Assembly (NCBI RefSeq): GCF_024868665.1 | Contig: NC_079897.1 | Location: 6,688,637 to 6,752,636 of the forward strand | Length of the DNA stretch: 64,000 nucleotides | From: Triplophysa rosa | Taxonomy: Eukaryota; Chordata; Actinopteri; Cypriniformes; Nemacheilidae | Direction of reading: 5' to 3' | Position numbers and translations under genes: made by a program | The notes under the pieces: generated by a model | The model's input: the letters and a program-made list of their open reading frames with translations, nothing else | Told to the model about the DNA's origin: nothing | Databases searched by the model: none | Shown here: piece after piece, positions 31,764 through 43,033 of the stretch | How the letters are laid out: each line of letters opens with the position of its first letter | Numbering within the stretch: position 1 is the stretch's first letter

Positions 31764-34086
31764 CAGGGGTGCAACTGCACATTTTCTGAGGGGTATGCGA
31801 GATCAGTATTGGCGCTCTCCATCGGCCACCCCAACATAGAAAACACACAACAAATAAAAAATCCGCAGATAAGTTGTATAATACCTTTGGAGTCATTCTA
31901 TTTTACATAATGTGAAGGTGACAATCAGATTTGCATCTATAACAGAAGCATAAAGGTTTCCTTTTACAGAAACACTTTTCCAACTGCTTCACAGTGTAAC
32001 AGATACACAATTCTGAAAAGATAAATAACAATCAGAAAAATAATGAAACAAAGGAGCAAAAAGTAGTAAAAGTACATAAAGTTTATGTTCAGACATACAC
32101 AATAAATTAGGGCAGAAAGTAATTAATAACCGTATAATTGGACGATTTTTTGATTAATCGGATAACAGGCTAAACAGTTTTTAAATTGATCGTTTGCTTA
32201 TAATAACTAAATAAGACATCAAATGTCATGAATGGTGGGTGGTGAGAGACACGGAGACAAGGACAGAGGACCCAAGTGCAGACAGCGGGTAAGGGGTTAA
32301 CACAAACTTTAATAAATAATAAGCAACAAAACAAAGACCCAAGTGGGGGTAAAGCAACAAACATGGAAACAGGAACAAGACTAACTAAACTAACAGGACT
32401 AGACTAAAACACATCACAACTACAAAATAAACTAAACTAACTCAAAGACAGGAACTCACCACATTACACAAACACGACACATTACAATGAACCAGCACAA
32501 GACAGAAGACACAAGGGCATTATAAAGGGGATAAATCAAGAGGGGACAGGTGCAGGACATGAACTAATTAACAAACAATAACGAGGAGACGAAAGGGCGG
32601 GAACAGAGACGCCACACCGGAGAGAGGGAGTATATGGAATGCCAAAACTGACTCTCTCCACATAAAACAAGAGGTTCTATCATGGTTCTGCCACTAGGTC
32701 AAGAAAAGCAAGACAAGGTGGGACAGAACCATGACATCAAATAAGGCTATTTATTGTATTCTTTGAAAAGTGAGTTTCACTTATGTAGTCTAGAATTTTG
32801 ACATTTAAAACGTTTAACAAAAAAACTTGTCAAGTTTTAAACAATAAAACTTCTTTAAATATCCCAAATATAAGTAACAATCGAGTTGTAGCCCATTAGA
32901 GATGTGCTGATGAGGAAATAAACTTATTTTGATCTTTAAAGTTATACATTTAGATTATTCCCTTTCCTTCAACAAAAAGTATTATTAACATTATTTATTA
33001 TTATCAGAATAAGACGAATAAGACGTATCACATCATGATATACTCGCGTTGTATTTTTTTGTTCTTTTCCCACTTAGGCCTACTTTAAAACAAATACTTA
33101 GTTCGTGGTTCATTAATATTTAATAAAAACACAACAATAAAATTAGCCTATGTTAAACATACCTTTACTGTGCATTTATAATTAAAATATTATTGAAAAA
33201 ACGAAATAAGATGGATAACAGATATTATAACGCGCAAATAAAAAATCTTTGGATTTTCCCCTTGCTTTAAGCATTTTTAGTTTGTGGTTCACATTTTATG
33301 AAAACATCATTAAAGTAAAACAAAGACAAACTCACTTACATTGAATGCTCAAATTATTTTTTATTAACAAACGTTCTTTTGCGCTCTTGTCTCTGTCATC
33401 ATTTCAATCATTGCGCTGTTTCAGTGTCCACACGCAATCTCTCCGGTGCTCTGTGCTGTTTGCAGAAGACGCAACTGCTCGCGTTATGTGAAGGACACGG
33501 ACCGGACGTTCAAACTGCACAGCTCGCGTTGTCATATGAGGAAAACGCGTCCGAAGATTAATGAAGAACCCGATAATGCGTGATAGTGGGAGACTTAACA
33601 GCTTTAACAACCGTCTCAGACTCTCCCGAATGTAATTATAAAGCTCCTTCACAAACATAGATTTATTTTATAAGCGCCAAAGATGTAGGCCTAGAGGTGA
33701 CCTGATATTGTATTATAATATGAACTACCTCACAGGCAATGTTAAATAACTTGACAATTTACTTTTCATTTTCATGTTCTGTTCTGCGCTTTGGGAAGTT
33801 TCTTTGCTCGATCCATTTGGTCATTTGACTGTGAAAGAAGTTTCTTTGCTTGATCCATTTGCTCGTTGACATAATAACTTGATTAAATAAATTATATATT
33901 TATTGAACTCGTTTAAAATGCTAGACAAAAGTGAAACTAAAACGTTTTAGATAATGACTTTTTCGTTATATTTTTTATAACGTTTTATTAAAAAGACGTT
34001 AAATACTATTTTGGCACAATGGCGCCCCCACTTGTGTAGCGCCCCCATGCACTGCATATACTGCATACCCCATTTTTGCTCCCCTG
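31764..34086. mobile_element. hAT-type element inside DIRS copy 3
   Basis: The ends CAGGGGTGCAA (31764) and, inverted, CAGGGGAGCAA (34086) are hAT-like. A perfect 8-bp duplication ctcagttc flanks it (31756-31763, 34087-34094). Removing the element and one duplication restores the DIRS terminal-repeat sequence found in copy 1. It contains a Gypsy solo LTR (32224-32736). I see no transposase, so it is probably non-autonomous, about 1.8 kb without the LTR. Near 33796-33862 a ~45-bp unit with tttctttgctygatccattt is repeated. Confidence 0.9.
32224..32736 (-). mobile_element. Gypsy solo LTR with TCAAA duplication
   Basis: 513 bp, TGTCATG...CATGACA ends, flanked by tcaaa on both sides (32219-32223, 32737-32741). 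Its minus strand matches the LTRs at 5740 and 7057 in the 5' end tgtcatggttctg and in the gggttaac/acttgggt segment. No internal region remains, so it arose by LTR-LTR recombination. Confidence 0.9.
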
Positions 34087-35104
34087 CTCAGTTCCCTGAT
34101 GGAGGGAACGAGACATTGTGTCGAGCCGACAGATGGGGTTCGCTCTTGAAAACCTATCAACTTCTGACTAATTTAGAAAAGGCCAATGAAATTGGCGAAT
34201 GAAATTTGCATGCTGGACTCTGCCCCCAGATATCCGGGTATAAAAGGGAGACGGCGTGCTGCATTCATTCACCTTTTGGTCTGAGGAGACTGAGCATCCC
34301 TCGACCGCTGCGGCGGGCAGCCAGCGTTGTGGCAAGAAGGACACAACGTCTCGTTCCCTCCATCAGGGAACTGAGGTTACATCCGTAACCAAGACGTTCC
34401 CTTTCTGTCGGTCTCTCGACGTTGTGTCGAGCTGACAGATGGGGTTCCTATGGAAAACGCCACAGCGCTGTGCCGCGTCACAATCTCTAGCGGACCGACG
34501 CTGATTGGCCTGGGCGAGTTAGACGTGAGCGCTAGCGCGGAATTTTAACCATCCAGTGGAGAGGTAGGGGGTCCCAGAGCTTTTTGGAAAAAGGTGGGAA
34601 GCCCCTGCCACCAGCCGTCACGGGCGGAGGCATTGATTCTCTAACAGCGAGAAGCCGCCCGGCACCGTAAGGGCCACTGGGTAAGCATTATTCTCCCCTG
34701 GGGGAAAAACGCTACAGGGAGCACTATCCTACCATAGGGAGGAATTAGTGCAGACACCACATGGTCTCACCATCAGGGGAGAATGTGCGGACTGAAGGAG
34801 TTAACCGCAAGGTGGAGGTCCACCTAGGGAGGTCATGGGTTGCTGAGGTGGGAACCATTCATGAGGATACATCAGACGGAACCGCCCACAGGGGGGGGAG
34901 CACTAGGTCCGGTTAGAGCTATGTGGTAGATAACCCAACTGTTCCCCGGCCTAAGGAGGTAGGGCTGCTCTACCCAGCCTGCCCCCAGGAGGGTGCTTAG
35001 TGATGGATGGAATGCCTGTTCTTTACCCAGTGGGGAAAGAAGGGAGGCGTAATAGCCGCTGATCGCCCTAGAGGAAGGGGGAAGGGCTTTCGCAAGCGTA
35101 CGCC

Positions 35105-36030
35105 CTACCGGCTGCCGGTCCTAAACGTTGCCCTGCAGGATGCGGGCTGATACCGGTTCCACGCATAGGTATTATAACTTCGTGAAGGTGTTGGGCATAG
35201 CCCAACCCGCAGCTCTGCAGATGTCTGCCAGAGAGGCGCCCTGAGCCAGTGCCCATGAGGAGTGTGCCTCACTCCTAATGGGCAGGGGCGATCTTGAGAT
35301 CGGTATGCCGTAGCGACGGCATCCACGATCCAGTGCGTCACCTCTGTTTGGAGACAGCTCTCCCCTTCTGCTGACCTCCAGAACAGACAAGAGCTGCTCA
35401 GAGCTTCTGAAGCTCTGCGTGCGGTCCAAGTAGAGGCGTAGTGCGCGTACTGGACACAACACGGATGGGGTTGGGCCTTCAGGTTCACCACCTGGTCTCT
35501 AGGGGGAGTGGTGGGAACTTTGGGCACGTAACCGGGCTGGGGTCTCAGGATAACGTGAGAATCACCGGGCCAGAGTTCTAGGCAATCTGTGGACACGGAG
35601 GGTGCTTGTAGGTCCCCTACCCTCTTGGAGGTGAGTGCCATCAGGAGAGCCATCTTTATCGTGAGGTGAGAAAGAGCGCCAGCTCCGAGTGGTTCGAAGG
35701 GGGGAGAGGGGGCTCTTGAGGCCCGCCACCTAGGTCGCAAGAGGGTACGGAGCGCGGATGAGGCGGTAGCCTTCTCGCGCCCCCTTAGGAACCTAATGAC
35801 CAGGTTGTGCTGTCCCAGAGGCTTCCCAGCAACTGGGTCGTGATGAGCGGCCGTAGCGGCTACATACACTCCCAGTGTGGAGGGGGGGAGGTTACTCTCC
35901 AGTCTCCCTTGAGGAAGGGACAGCACGTTCCCGATCGAGCAACTCCGTGGGTCTTCTCTTCGAGAAGAGCACCAGGACGAGAAGAGGCGCCACTTATGGG
36001 CGTATAGCCGCCTAGTGGCCGAGGCCCTAG
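35105..36030 (-). pseudogene. DIRS tyrosine recombinase (copy 3), HxxR box altered
   Basis: A long open frame (minus strand, about 310 usable codons within a frame running from 36277 to 35105) carries SATRRLYAHKWRLFSSWC, a LRTLLRPRWRA-type helix, MALTSKRVGDLQAPSVSTD (box I Arg) and RPQPGYVPKVPTTPPRDQVV. After a frameshift, 35462-35172 carries HSSWALAQGASLADICRAAG. As in copy 1, the conserved H-x-x-R is reduced to EAHSSWA, so both copies share the same loss. The C-terminal Tyr region is broken (ttataatac). These enzymes would close and integrate the circular DNA. Confidence 0.75.
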
Positions 36031-36099
36031 TCTGAGTGGTGTCCCAACCCCCGGGGGTGGGCCACTCAGGATCTCCTCGTCCCGTCCAGACATGGAAGT

Positions 36100-36830
36100 T
36101 CCAGGGTCTGCCTGGTATGCCGTAACGTGCCCCTTCCCCTGGGAAAGGGGGTCCTTCGCCAGGGGGATCGGCCAGGGGGGAGTTGTTGTCAAGAGTCTTA
36201 GCTCCGAGAACCAAGTCCGGTTGGGCCAATAGGGCGCAACTAGTACCACTTGATGCTCCTCTTCCCTGGCCTTGCACAAGACCTGTGCAATGAGGCTCAC
36301 TGGGGGGAAGGCATACTTCCGCTTACCCCGCAGCCAGCTGTGCGCTAAGGTATCCGTGCCGAGGGGTTCCTCGGTCAGGGAGTACCAAAGCGGGCAATAG
36401 GAGGAGTCCGGGGAGGCAACAGGTCCCCCTGTGCCTGGCCGAACTGCTCCCATATAAGCCGGACTGCGCGGGGATGGAGTCGCCACTCTCCGCGAGGCGT
36501 CGACTGACGAGAGAGCGCGTCGGCTGTCTGGTTCAGGTTGCCTGCGATATGTGTGGCTGGCAGGGAGCTGATCACCTGCTGTCTCCACAGGAGGAGGCGT
36601 CGGGCGAGTTGTGTTAGCTGCCGTGAGCGAATGCCACCCTGTCGATTGATATACGCCACGGCAGTTGTGCTGTCTTACCGGACCAGCACATGCTCGCCCT
36701 GCACGAGAGGCTGCAGCCTCTTCAGTGCAAGTAGCACAGCCAACAACTCTAGGCAGTTGATATGCCAACGCAGGTGGGGGATCGTCCACCGCCCCGACAC
36801 TGCGTGCCTGTTGCACACGATACCCCACCC
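36100..36830 (-). pseudogene. DIRS RNase H remnant (copy 3)
   Basis: The minus-strand frame 36828-35860 holds GYRVQQARSVGAVDDPPPAL and PRVVGCATC fragments. The overlapping frame 36659-36375 holds MAYINRQGGIRSRQLTQLAR and NQTADALSRQ, both typical of the DIRS RNase H C-terminal half. The pieces alternate between frames and are inactive. Confidence 0.65.
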
Positions 36831-37339
36831 CTGCAGGTATTGAAGACCAGGGGGTTGGCGTGCGTCAGCAGGGAGGTGTGATGACCATACACCTGCTGCC
36901 GGTGTGCCACGCTCTCCAGGGAACCCGACTCTGTAGCCAGTGTTGGGGCGGTCGCATGTGCATCAACCCGAGGTGGACCACCCCCACCGAGGATGCCATG
37001 TGCCCAGGAGCCTCTGAATTGTTTCAGGGGGACCGCTGACTGCCTGAAGTGCTTCAGGAAGTTCAACACTGACTGACCACGCTCTGAGTCAGTCACGCTG
37101 TCATGGGGACGGAGTCGAGTTCCATACCGAGAAAGAGGATGCTCTGCACAGGGGAGAGCTTTCTCTTTTCTCAGCTGACCTGTGGTCCCAACCAATCTAG
37201 GTGCCGGAGCACTAGGTTCCTGTGTGTACACAACAGATCTCGTGAGTGTGCCCAGATGAGCCAGTCTTCGAGATAGTTAGTACCCGCACACCTCTCTTAC
37301 CTGCCTGGCGATTATGTAGCACAACGCACTGTCGTTTGA

Positions 37340-38105
37340 GAGTGCTGAGGGCTACTGATTATCCTCGACATTGGGTCTCGCCGTGACGCAACGTCGAGTT
37401 GCCAAGCACCGTCGTGTAGAGGGTGAGAGCGGCTGTGATAAACACCCAGAGAGAGAAGAAACTCTTAAGAGAGTGGGCTGTTGGGACGGGGCAGGAACCG
37501 TCCCGGATCGACCACCCAGCGATGGAATGGCTGGTGTCGGGCCCGATGGTATTTTCGATCTCCCTGGGGTCTTCCCATGAGGGCCGCTTCTGCTTTCGCC
37601 GCGGCTGCTCACGGGGCGATGGTCTCCTCTTCGATGTCCCTTCTGGGGGCCGCCTGAGTGGGGGGCACCAGAGCCGGAGGGCGTCGAAGAGGACCAGGGC
37701 TGCTGGAAAGCAGATGGTGCACGGGACTCGACGGCCGAGGCGGCCGAGTCGCGGCGAGGGAGGATATGCTTGATATCCTCTGTCTGCTTCTTTACTGTCG
37801 AGAACTGCGGCTCAACAGTATCACCAAACAGCTCCCCCCTTGCGAGATGGGTGCGTCGAGAAGGCGGACCTTCTCGGCGTTACTCATCTGTGCAAGGTTC
37901 AGCCAGAGGTGTTTCTCATGGACCACAAGTGTGGACATCGCCCGACCCAGGGCCCGCGCGTTCACCTTCGGTCGCCCATAGAGCGAGGTCGGTGGCGGCG
38001 CGGAGTTCCTGCATAAGCACTGGGTCGGTCTTACCCTCGTGGAGCTCTCTCAACGCCTTGGCCTGGCAGGAGAAGTCAGAACTAATCGGTCAGGTGCTGA
38101 CGGAA
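37340..38105 (-). pseudogene. DIRS gag remnant (copy 3)
   Basis: The minus strand matches the 23800-24400 part of copy 1, including the gagtttgccgttcactgtcg-equivalent end and the Pro/Arg-rich PSGPTPAIPSLGGRSGT fragment near 37500. It has no continuous frame. Confidence 0.5.
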
Positions 38106-38843
38106 GAGACATGTTTTCAGCTGATTCTTAAAGATGGCTACAGAATCTGCTGATCTTGTATCATATATACACCTTTACTTAAGCAGGTAAGTCAATTGAG
38201 AACCAGTTCTCATTTACAATGAGATTGTGCATTTGCAATGAGAATTGCCCAATTTAGCATCGGGCAGATCATTCCACAAATGTGTAACAGATCCAGAGAA
38301 GGTACGTGAGAGTGATTTTTTTCCCTTTATGGGATGGCACTACAATACGTCGTTCGTTTGCAGAGTGCAGGGATCTGGTGGGTACATAAGTCTGTAGTAG
38401 TGAGTGAAGATATGGGGGTGCTGAACCAGTGGTGGTCTTGTAGGCCAAGAGCAGAGCTTTGAATTTGATGCGAGTGACTATAGGGAGCCAATGTACTTTG
38501 TAATTTAATGAAAATACATACAGTAACTATGTCTTCAGAGGTGTATAAAGACCTTGCATAATGAAGCATTATGTTTTTATTACCTTAGAATGAGCTATTT
38601 CTATCTATTTCTATCCCATGATGGAATTCACCATGTTGTTTCTACAGTAGCCCTAAAATGGACAAACTGCTCTACAGAGCATTTCGTAAATATGTTCTCT
38701 CCTTCGGCAAAGAAGCGAAAACATGACATTTGTTCTGTGTCAGCCGCCGTAGTGCTTCGAAAGAAAGGGGTGAGCCGTGGAATGAGCCGTTGGTTGCAAC
38801 CTCACCGCTAGATGCCGATTCATTTCATACACTGGACCTTTAA

Positions 38844-39549
38844 ATACCAATATGGATAAATATGTCTACCAAACAGTTGTAATCCATTCAAGATTCAAAC
38901 ACCTTAAAGAAAAAGCATAGACAATAATACAGTAGATCCTGGATTCTTTATTTTGACTCTTCCCCACTGTATATACTTTATATGTCTCTGGTATATCGCC
39001 CCAATTTTAAAACTTTGATAGATTATGAAGACATTATCAACTATATAAAAATGTAATATTGCTCTCATTCAACTGATGATGAAATAGTGTAATTGAGTAA
39101 GAAAAAAGTCCCAAAACCCTTGTGTTTTGACAACTTTCTTCTGTTGTTATGGATTCAGGATCTGCCATTTCTACCAGAAAAACTTGGGAGGCAAGAATAT
39201 GTGACAATAATCATTTATTAGACACTGATTGGCATAAGGTGCAGCTATGGTAATATATAGTTCTTTGGCGTAGCCCCTGTCCTTAGCTCGCATCCAGAGG
39301 GTCGCGAAATCCTGCACTTCCTGCCTGATGTTGAAGGCAGGGGCACAGCCAACCCCCCTGGGGTTAATGGACGGGAACCATTTTGGTGGTGGTGGTGGGG
39401 AGGATAGGGGTGAATATCAGCGGCTTCAACTGCGAACGCAACAAAGGGTGAGTGGCGATCTTATATACTCCAAGTGTTAGATGATGATTGGTTAAATGAT
39501 GATTGGTTAGTTCTATACGTTGTAAGTGACTAAGAAGTAAGAAGATTGA
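38844..39549. other. No gene recognised, unclassified repeat-like stretch 39240-39549
   Basis: 38844-39240 is AT-rich. 39240-39549 is richer in GC with ggtggt repeats near 39385 and a tandem gatgatgattggtta unit near 39481-39510. It abuts the broken 5' side of the Gmr1-like element and is not its LTR. Confidence 0.4.
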
Positions 39550-39559
39550 GTCTTCCCGG

Positions 39560-40330
39560 CAGAACCTCCTGGTGTGTGCGGACCTCAAAAAGGCTATCCT
39601 CCAGCGGGTCATCCTGACCCCAGAGCAACAGCGCCAGCGCTTCCGGTCCCTGGAGCTCGGGGAGTGCGGCCAGCCCATCGAGTTGGCTCAACAGCTCCGG
39701 GTCGCCTGCCACAAATGGCTGGTCCATGACGACAGCGACGTTGATGGTGTCATCGAGAAGGTGGTACTGGAGCAGTTTGTGGCGCGGCTGCCCAGGAAAG
39801 CTGCCCAGTGGGTCCAGTCCCATTGGCCGATGTCGCTGACCCAGGCCATCCAGCTGGCGGAGGACCAAATGGTGCCGTGCCCCGGGGTCGGCGAACCCCT
39901 CCGATCTCTCTCTCGCTCTCTCTCTCTACCCCTGTTTCTTCCCCTTCTTCCCCCCGACCTATCCCCTTTCCCAGGTCCCAGCCAGACGTACAGCCGAGGA
40001 CAGCGGGAAGCGGAATTGTCCCCGCTGTGAAGGCGCCGGCCAGAGGCGCAGACGTGTTCGGCGGACCGACCACCAGCTCTCCCATCCCTCACCAATCTCT
40101 TGGCCTGCTTCCTGCCGCTAGCTGGCCTTTACCAAATACCTGTGAGTATAAAGGGGGGTACGTATCAGACCTTGGTGGATTCAGGATGTATCCAAACCTC
40201 AATTCATCAAAGCCTGATTCTGTCCGTGGCATTGGATACTGGCCGCATGGTTAAAGTACGGTGTGTGCACGGAGATGTGATGAACTACCCCTTAGTGTCA
40301 TTGGAAATAATGTCAAAAGCATAATGTTGA
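39560..40330 (+). pseudogene. Gmr1-like gag (SCAN-like) and protease remnant
   Basis: 39572-40030 encodes LLVCADLKKAILQRVILTPE and then a helical SCAN-like segment (VIEKVVLEQFVARLPRKAAQ, then WVQSHWPMSLTQAIQLAED). A ctctct-rich stretch near 39905-39925 and a proline-rich linker follow. SCAN-like capsid domains are known in this gag group. 40100-40324 carries the protease: YQTLVDSGCIQTSIHQSL, with the active-site DSG at about residue 30 of the frame. The frames are not continuous. Confidence 0.7.
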
Positions 40331-40559
40331 GGTGGCCGTTAATCTGCACCTCCGACATCCACTAATCTTGGGGACGAATTGGCCGGAATTTAGTATTTTA
40401 TTGGGGCATTTGTGTTCGGATGACTCTTGGCGGAATCGAGTGAAGCGGAAGGGGGTGGTGGCGCAGCTGGGAGAGGCTGAGCCAGGGCTAACGAGAGCTG
40501 ACTCATAGGAATGGAGCGCTGTTGAGAGGAGAAATCTCTCACAGTGTGATGATTTCCCC

Positions 40560-41545
40560 CTGGAACAGTCTCAGGACGAGTCGCTCAAAAATGTGTTTGA
40601 GCAGGTCTGCACCATTGACGGACAGCCTCTCCAACCAATGCGACCGCTCTCCTATCCGTACTTTGCCATTTTGAAAGACAAGTTGTATCGAATGACCCAA
40701 GAAGCTCAGTCAAAGCAAGATACAACCCAGTTAGTCATACCTAGGAGCCGTCGGGAAATGTTTTTTCAGGCGACTCATTCTAAATCGATGGCCGGGCATT
40801 TAGGGCAGGCAGCAACATTGAATCGCCTAACAGCCCGGTTTTTTTTGTCCGGGCATTCACGAGAACGTGCGCAGATGGTACGCGGCTTTTCGTGAATGCC
40901 AGTTGGTAAACCCACCAGCCACCCCAAAAGCACCATTGTGCCCTCTTCCCCTCGTACAGGTCCCCTTCGAGAGAATTGGGATGGATCTGGTCGGGCCGTT
41001 AGAACGATCTGCACAAGTGCATCGCTTTGCATTGGTCAAAGTGGAGTATGCAATGCGATACCCCGAAGCAGTGGCGCTCCGCAATATTTTCTCGAAAAGC
41101 GTAGGGGACGCCCTGTTTCGGTTAATCTCCCACGTGGGAATCCCAAGAGAAGTTCTCATGGATCAAGGCACAACATTCATGTCACGGACACTCCGCAAAC
41201 TTTACGGATTATTGGGCGTTAAGACAATCCGCACCAGCGTCTACCACCCATAAACGAATGGTCTGGTCGAACGCTTTAACTGCACGTTGAAAACCATGAT
41301 CTGAAAGTTCGTTCACAAGGATGCCAAAAATTGGAATAGATGTTACTGTTATTTGCCATGCGCGAGGTTCCCCAAGCCTCCACGGGGTTTTCCCCCTCGA
41401 GCTTCTCTACGGACGTCAACCTCGTGGGCAAGGACCCTTCGTGGTCACACGGCGAGTGGGAGATCTCAATTTTGAGGTGGTGCAGTCAGACAGGAGCGGG
41501 GCACATCAAATATACCACCTCAACCTCCTTAAAAAAGTGAAGTGA
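40560..41545 (+). pseudogene. Gmr1-like integrase
   Basis: 40593-41253, with one frameshift near 40855, holds the zinc-binding His pair (THSKSMAGHLGQ). One Cys of the CxxC pair is lost (AFRECQLV). The core has D in IGMDLVGPL, D in VLMDQGTTFMS and E in NGLVERFN, just after a TAA at 41251. 41321-41545 retains LHGVFPLELLYGRQPRG, then jumps to a C-terminal chromodomain-like VTRRVGDLNFEVV/IYHLNLLKKVK after a deletion. Integrase would insert the cDNA. This copy is broken by stops. Confidence 0.75.
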
Positions 41546-41549
41546 GGCG

Positions 41550-42489
41550 ATGGCGGTGAGTAGAGAGGAGGATCTCGGGCCAGAAGTGAGCATGAAAAAT
41601 CAATCTCTTGCTCTGGCCCCAGGTGGAGACCACCTCTCGCCCTCCCAGATCACTGACGTTGCCAGGTTGCAAGCGGAGTTCGCAGATGTGTTCTCGCCCC
41701 TGCCTGGCCGGACTAATCTCATCCAGCACCATATTGAGACTACGCCGGGCGTGGTAGTATGCAGCCAGCCGTATCGTTTACCTGAACACAAAAAAAAGGG
41801 GTTCAGGCAGATTTAAGTGCCATGCTCGATATGGGAGTAATAGAGGAGTCCAGCAGTGATTGGGCGAGCCCGATAGTTTTAGTACCTAAAACGGACGGCT
41901 CTGTATGGTTCTGCTTGGACTATCGCAAGGTGAATGCTGTGTCGAAGTTCGACGCATATCCAATGCCGCGGATTGACGAACTGCTTGATCGGCTCGGTTC
42001 GGATTGTTTTTATTCAACACTGGATTTAACGAAGGGATATTGGCAGATCCCCTTATCTCCTCTACTAAAGAAAAAAACAGCTTTCACCACGCCGTTTGGA
42101 TTGCATAAATTTGTCACCCTTCCTTTCAGCTTCTTCGGAGCTCCGGACACCTTCCAGTGTCTCATGGACCAAATACTTCGGCCGCTGCTTACTTGGATGA
42201 TATCATCATCTATAGTAATGACTGGCAGCAGCATATGCAGCATCTGAAGGCGTTCCTGAGTTCGCTGAGAGGAGCCGGGCTGACAGCTAACCTGAAGAAG
42301 TTTTCAATTGGGCGGGTGGAGGTCAGGTATCTGGGCTTCCACTTGGGTCACAGGCAGGTGTGTCCCCAAATTCATAAGACGGCAGCAGTTGCGACCTCTC
42401 CGAGACCCAAGACCAAAAAGGTGAGGCAGTTCCTGGGGGATATTATAGGAGGTTTGTACCTAATTATTCAGACCTCACCAGCCCGCTGA
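41550..42489 (+). pseudogene. Gmr1-like reverse transcriptase
   Basis: 41822-42247 encodes MLDMGVIEESSSDWASPIVL, VWFCLDYRKVNAVSKFDAYP, the catalytic STLDLTKGYWQIPL (first Asp) and TTPFGLHKFVTLPF. A frameshift near 42185 is followed in the next frame (42157-42489) by AAYLDDIIIYS, the YLDD box, and YLGFHLGHRQVCPQ. The 41550-41816 frame is a different, likely spurious reading of the linker. The domain is nearly complete but frame-broken. Confidence 0.8.
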
Positions 42490-43016
42490 CTGACCTCACT
42501 AAAAAGGAGGTAGCAGATCCGGTCCAGTGGTCAGAGCCGTGCCACCAGGCTTTCACCCAAGTGAAGGCTGCTCTGTGTGGTGGCCCGTTATTGCATGCTC
42601 CTGACTTTGCTCTCCCCTTTCTTTTGCAGATGGATGCGTCGGACAGAGGTCTCGGGGCACTCCTGTCCCAGGAGGTAGAGGGTGCGGAACGGCCGGTGCT
42701 GTACATCAGTCGCAAGCTCTCAAGGAGAGAGACGCTGTACAGCACCATTGAAAAAGAGTGCTTGGCGATTAGGTGGGCCGTCCTCACTCTCCACTATTAT
42801 CTCCTGGCACAGGAGTTCACGCTCTGTTCGGACCATGCACCCCTCCAGTGGCTCCACCGCATGAAGGATACCAACGCGCGGATCACCTGTTGGTATCTAG
42901 CTTTACAACCCTTCAAATTCCAGGTGGTCCACAGGCCAGGACCCAGATGGTCGAGGCCGACTTTCTCTCCAGGAAGGGGGGGAGGAGGCTGCAGGCCGGA
43001 TGGGGCCCCATCCTGA
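42490..43016 (+). pseudogene. Gmr1-like RNase H
   Basis: LLQMDASDRGLGALLSQ (Asp), YISRKLSRRETLYSTIEKEC (Glu), FTLCSDHAPLQWL (Asp) and ITCWYLALQPFKFQVVHRPG are all in one frame from 42561. The frame then drifts into GRGGG. The three acidic residues of the active site are present. Confidence 0.75.
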
Positions 43017-43033
43017 GTCGGGCGGTGGGGGTA

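Larger units (their letters stand above)
31738..38105 (-). mobile_element. DIRS-like element (copy 3), split by a hAT element, RT-deleted
   Basis: The element's right end lies at 31738-31763 (ggttacggatgtaacctcag) and resumes at 34095 with cctgatggagggaacgag. Together these reproduce the 28074-28105 sequence of copy 1. The internal and terminal repeat is at 34095-34560, then recombinase (35150-36030), RNase H (36100-36830), a little RT C-terminus (36830-37300) and gag (37340-38100). The RT core is deleted near 37300-37340, and the left terminal repeat is absent at 38105. TATAAAA at 34239-34245 is the terminal-repeat TATA box. Confidence 0.8.
31659..38513 (-). mobile_element. 5'-truncated L2-like LINE fragment, split by DIRS copy 3
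   Basis: The 3' part is 31659-31737 (acattta-type tail, then the common fish segment tttagcagacactttgatcc). The 5' part is 38106-38513, whose minus strand encodes the end of a LINE RT: VHWLPIVTRIKFKALLLAYK, then PYLHSLLQTYVPTRSLHS and a WNDLP-like end (about 38490-38270). The 6-bp ATACAT flanks mark its insertion into the MITE. That both parts belong to one element is inferred from their position and orientation. A segment at about 38155-38245 (gtaagtcaattgagaaccag) may be a further small insertion. Confidence 0.6.
31605..38839. mobile_element. TTAA-flanked MITE, split by a 6.9-kb compound insertion
   Basis: The left part is 31605-31658 and the right part is 38514-38839. The termini aggtccagtg/cactggacct are inverted, with TTAA on both sides (31601-31604, 38840-38843), as in piggyBac or Kolobok families. 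A related end at 47650-47734 (minus strand) shows the uninterrupted join aatatacataactatgtctt and so defines the break. The inserted block is flanked by ATACAT (31653-31658 and 38514-38519). Confidence 0.8.

Noticed and set aside
33370..33660. Host exon
   Set aside because: It lies inside the hAT-type element and shows no splice-bounded conserved frame.
41550..41816. Separate small protein between integrase and RT
   Set aside because: It overlaps the RT linker of the Gmr1-like element in the wrong frame.
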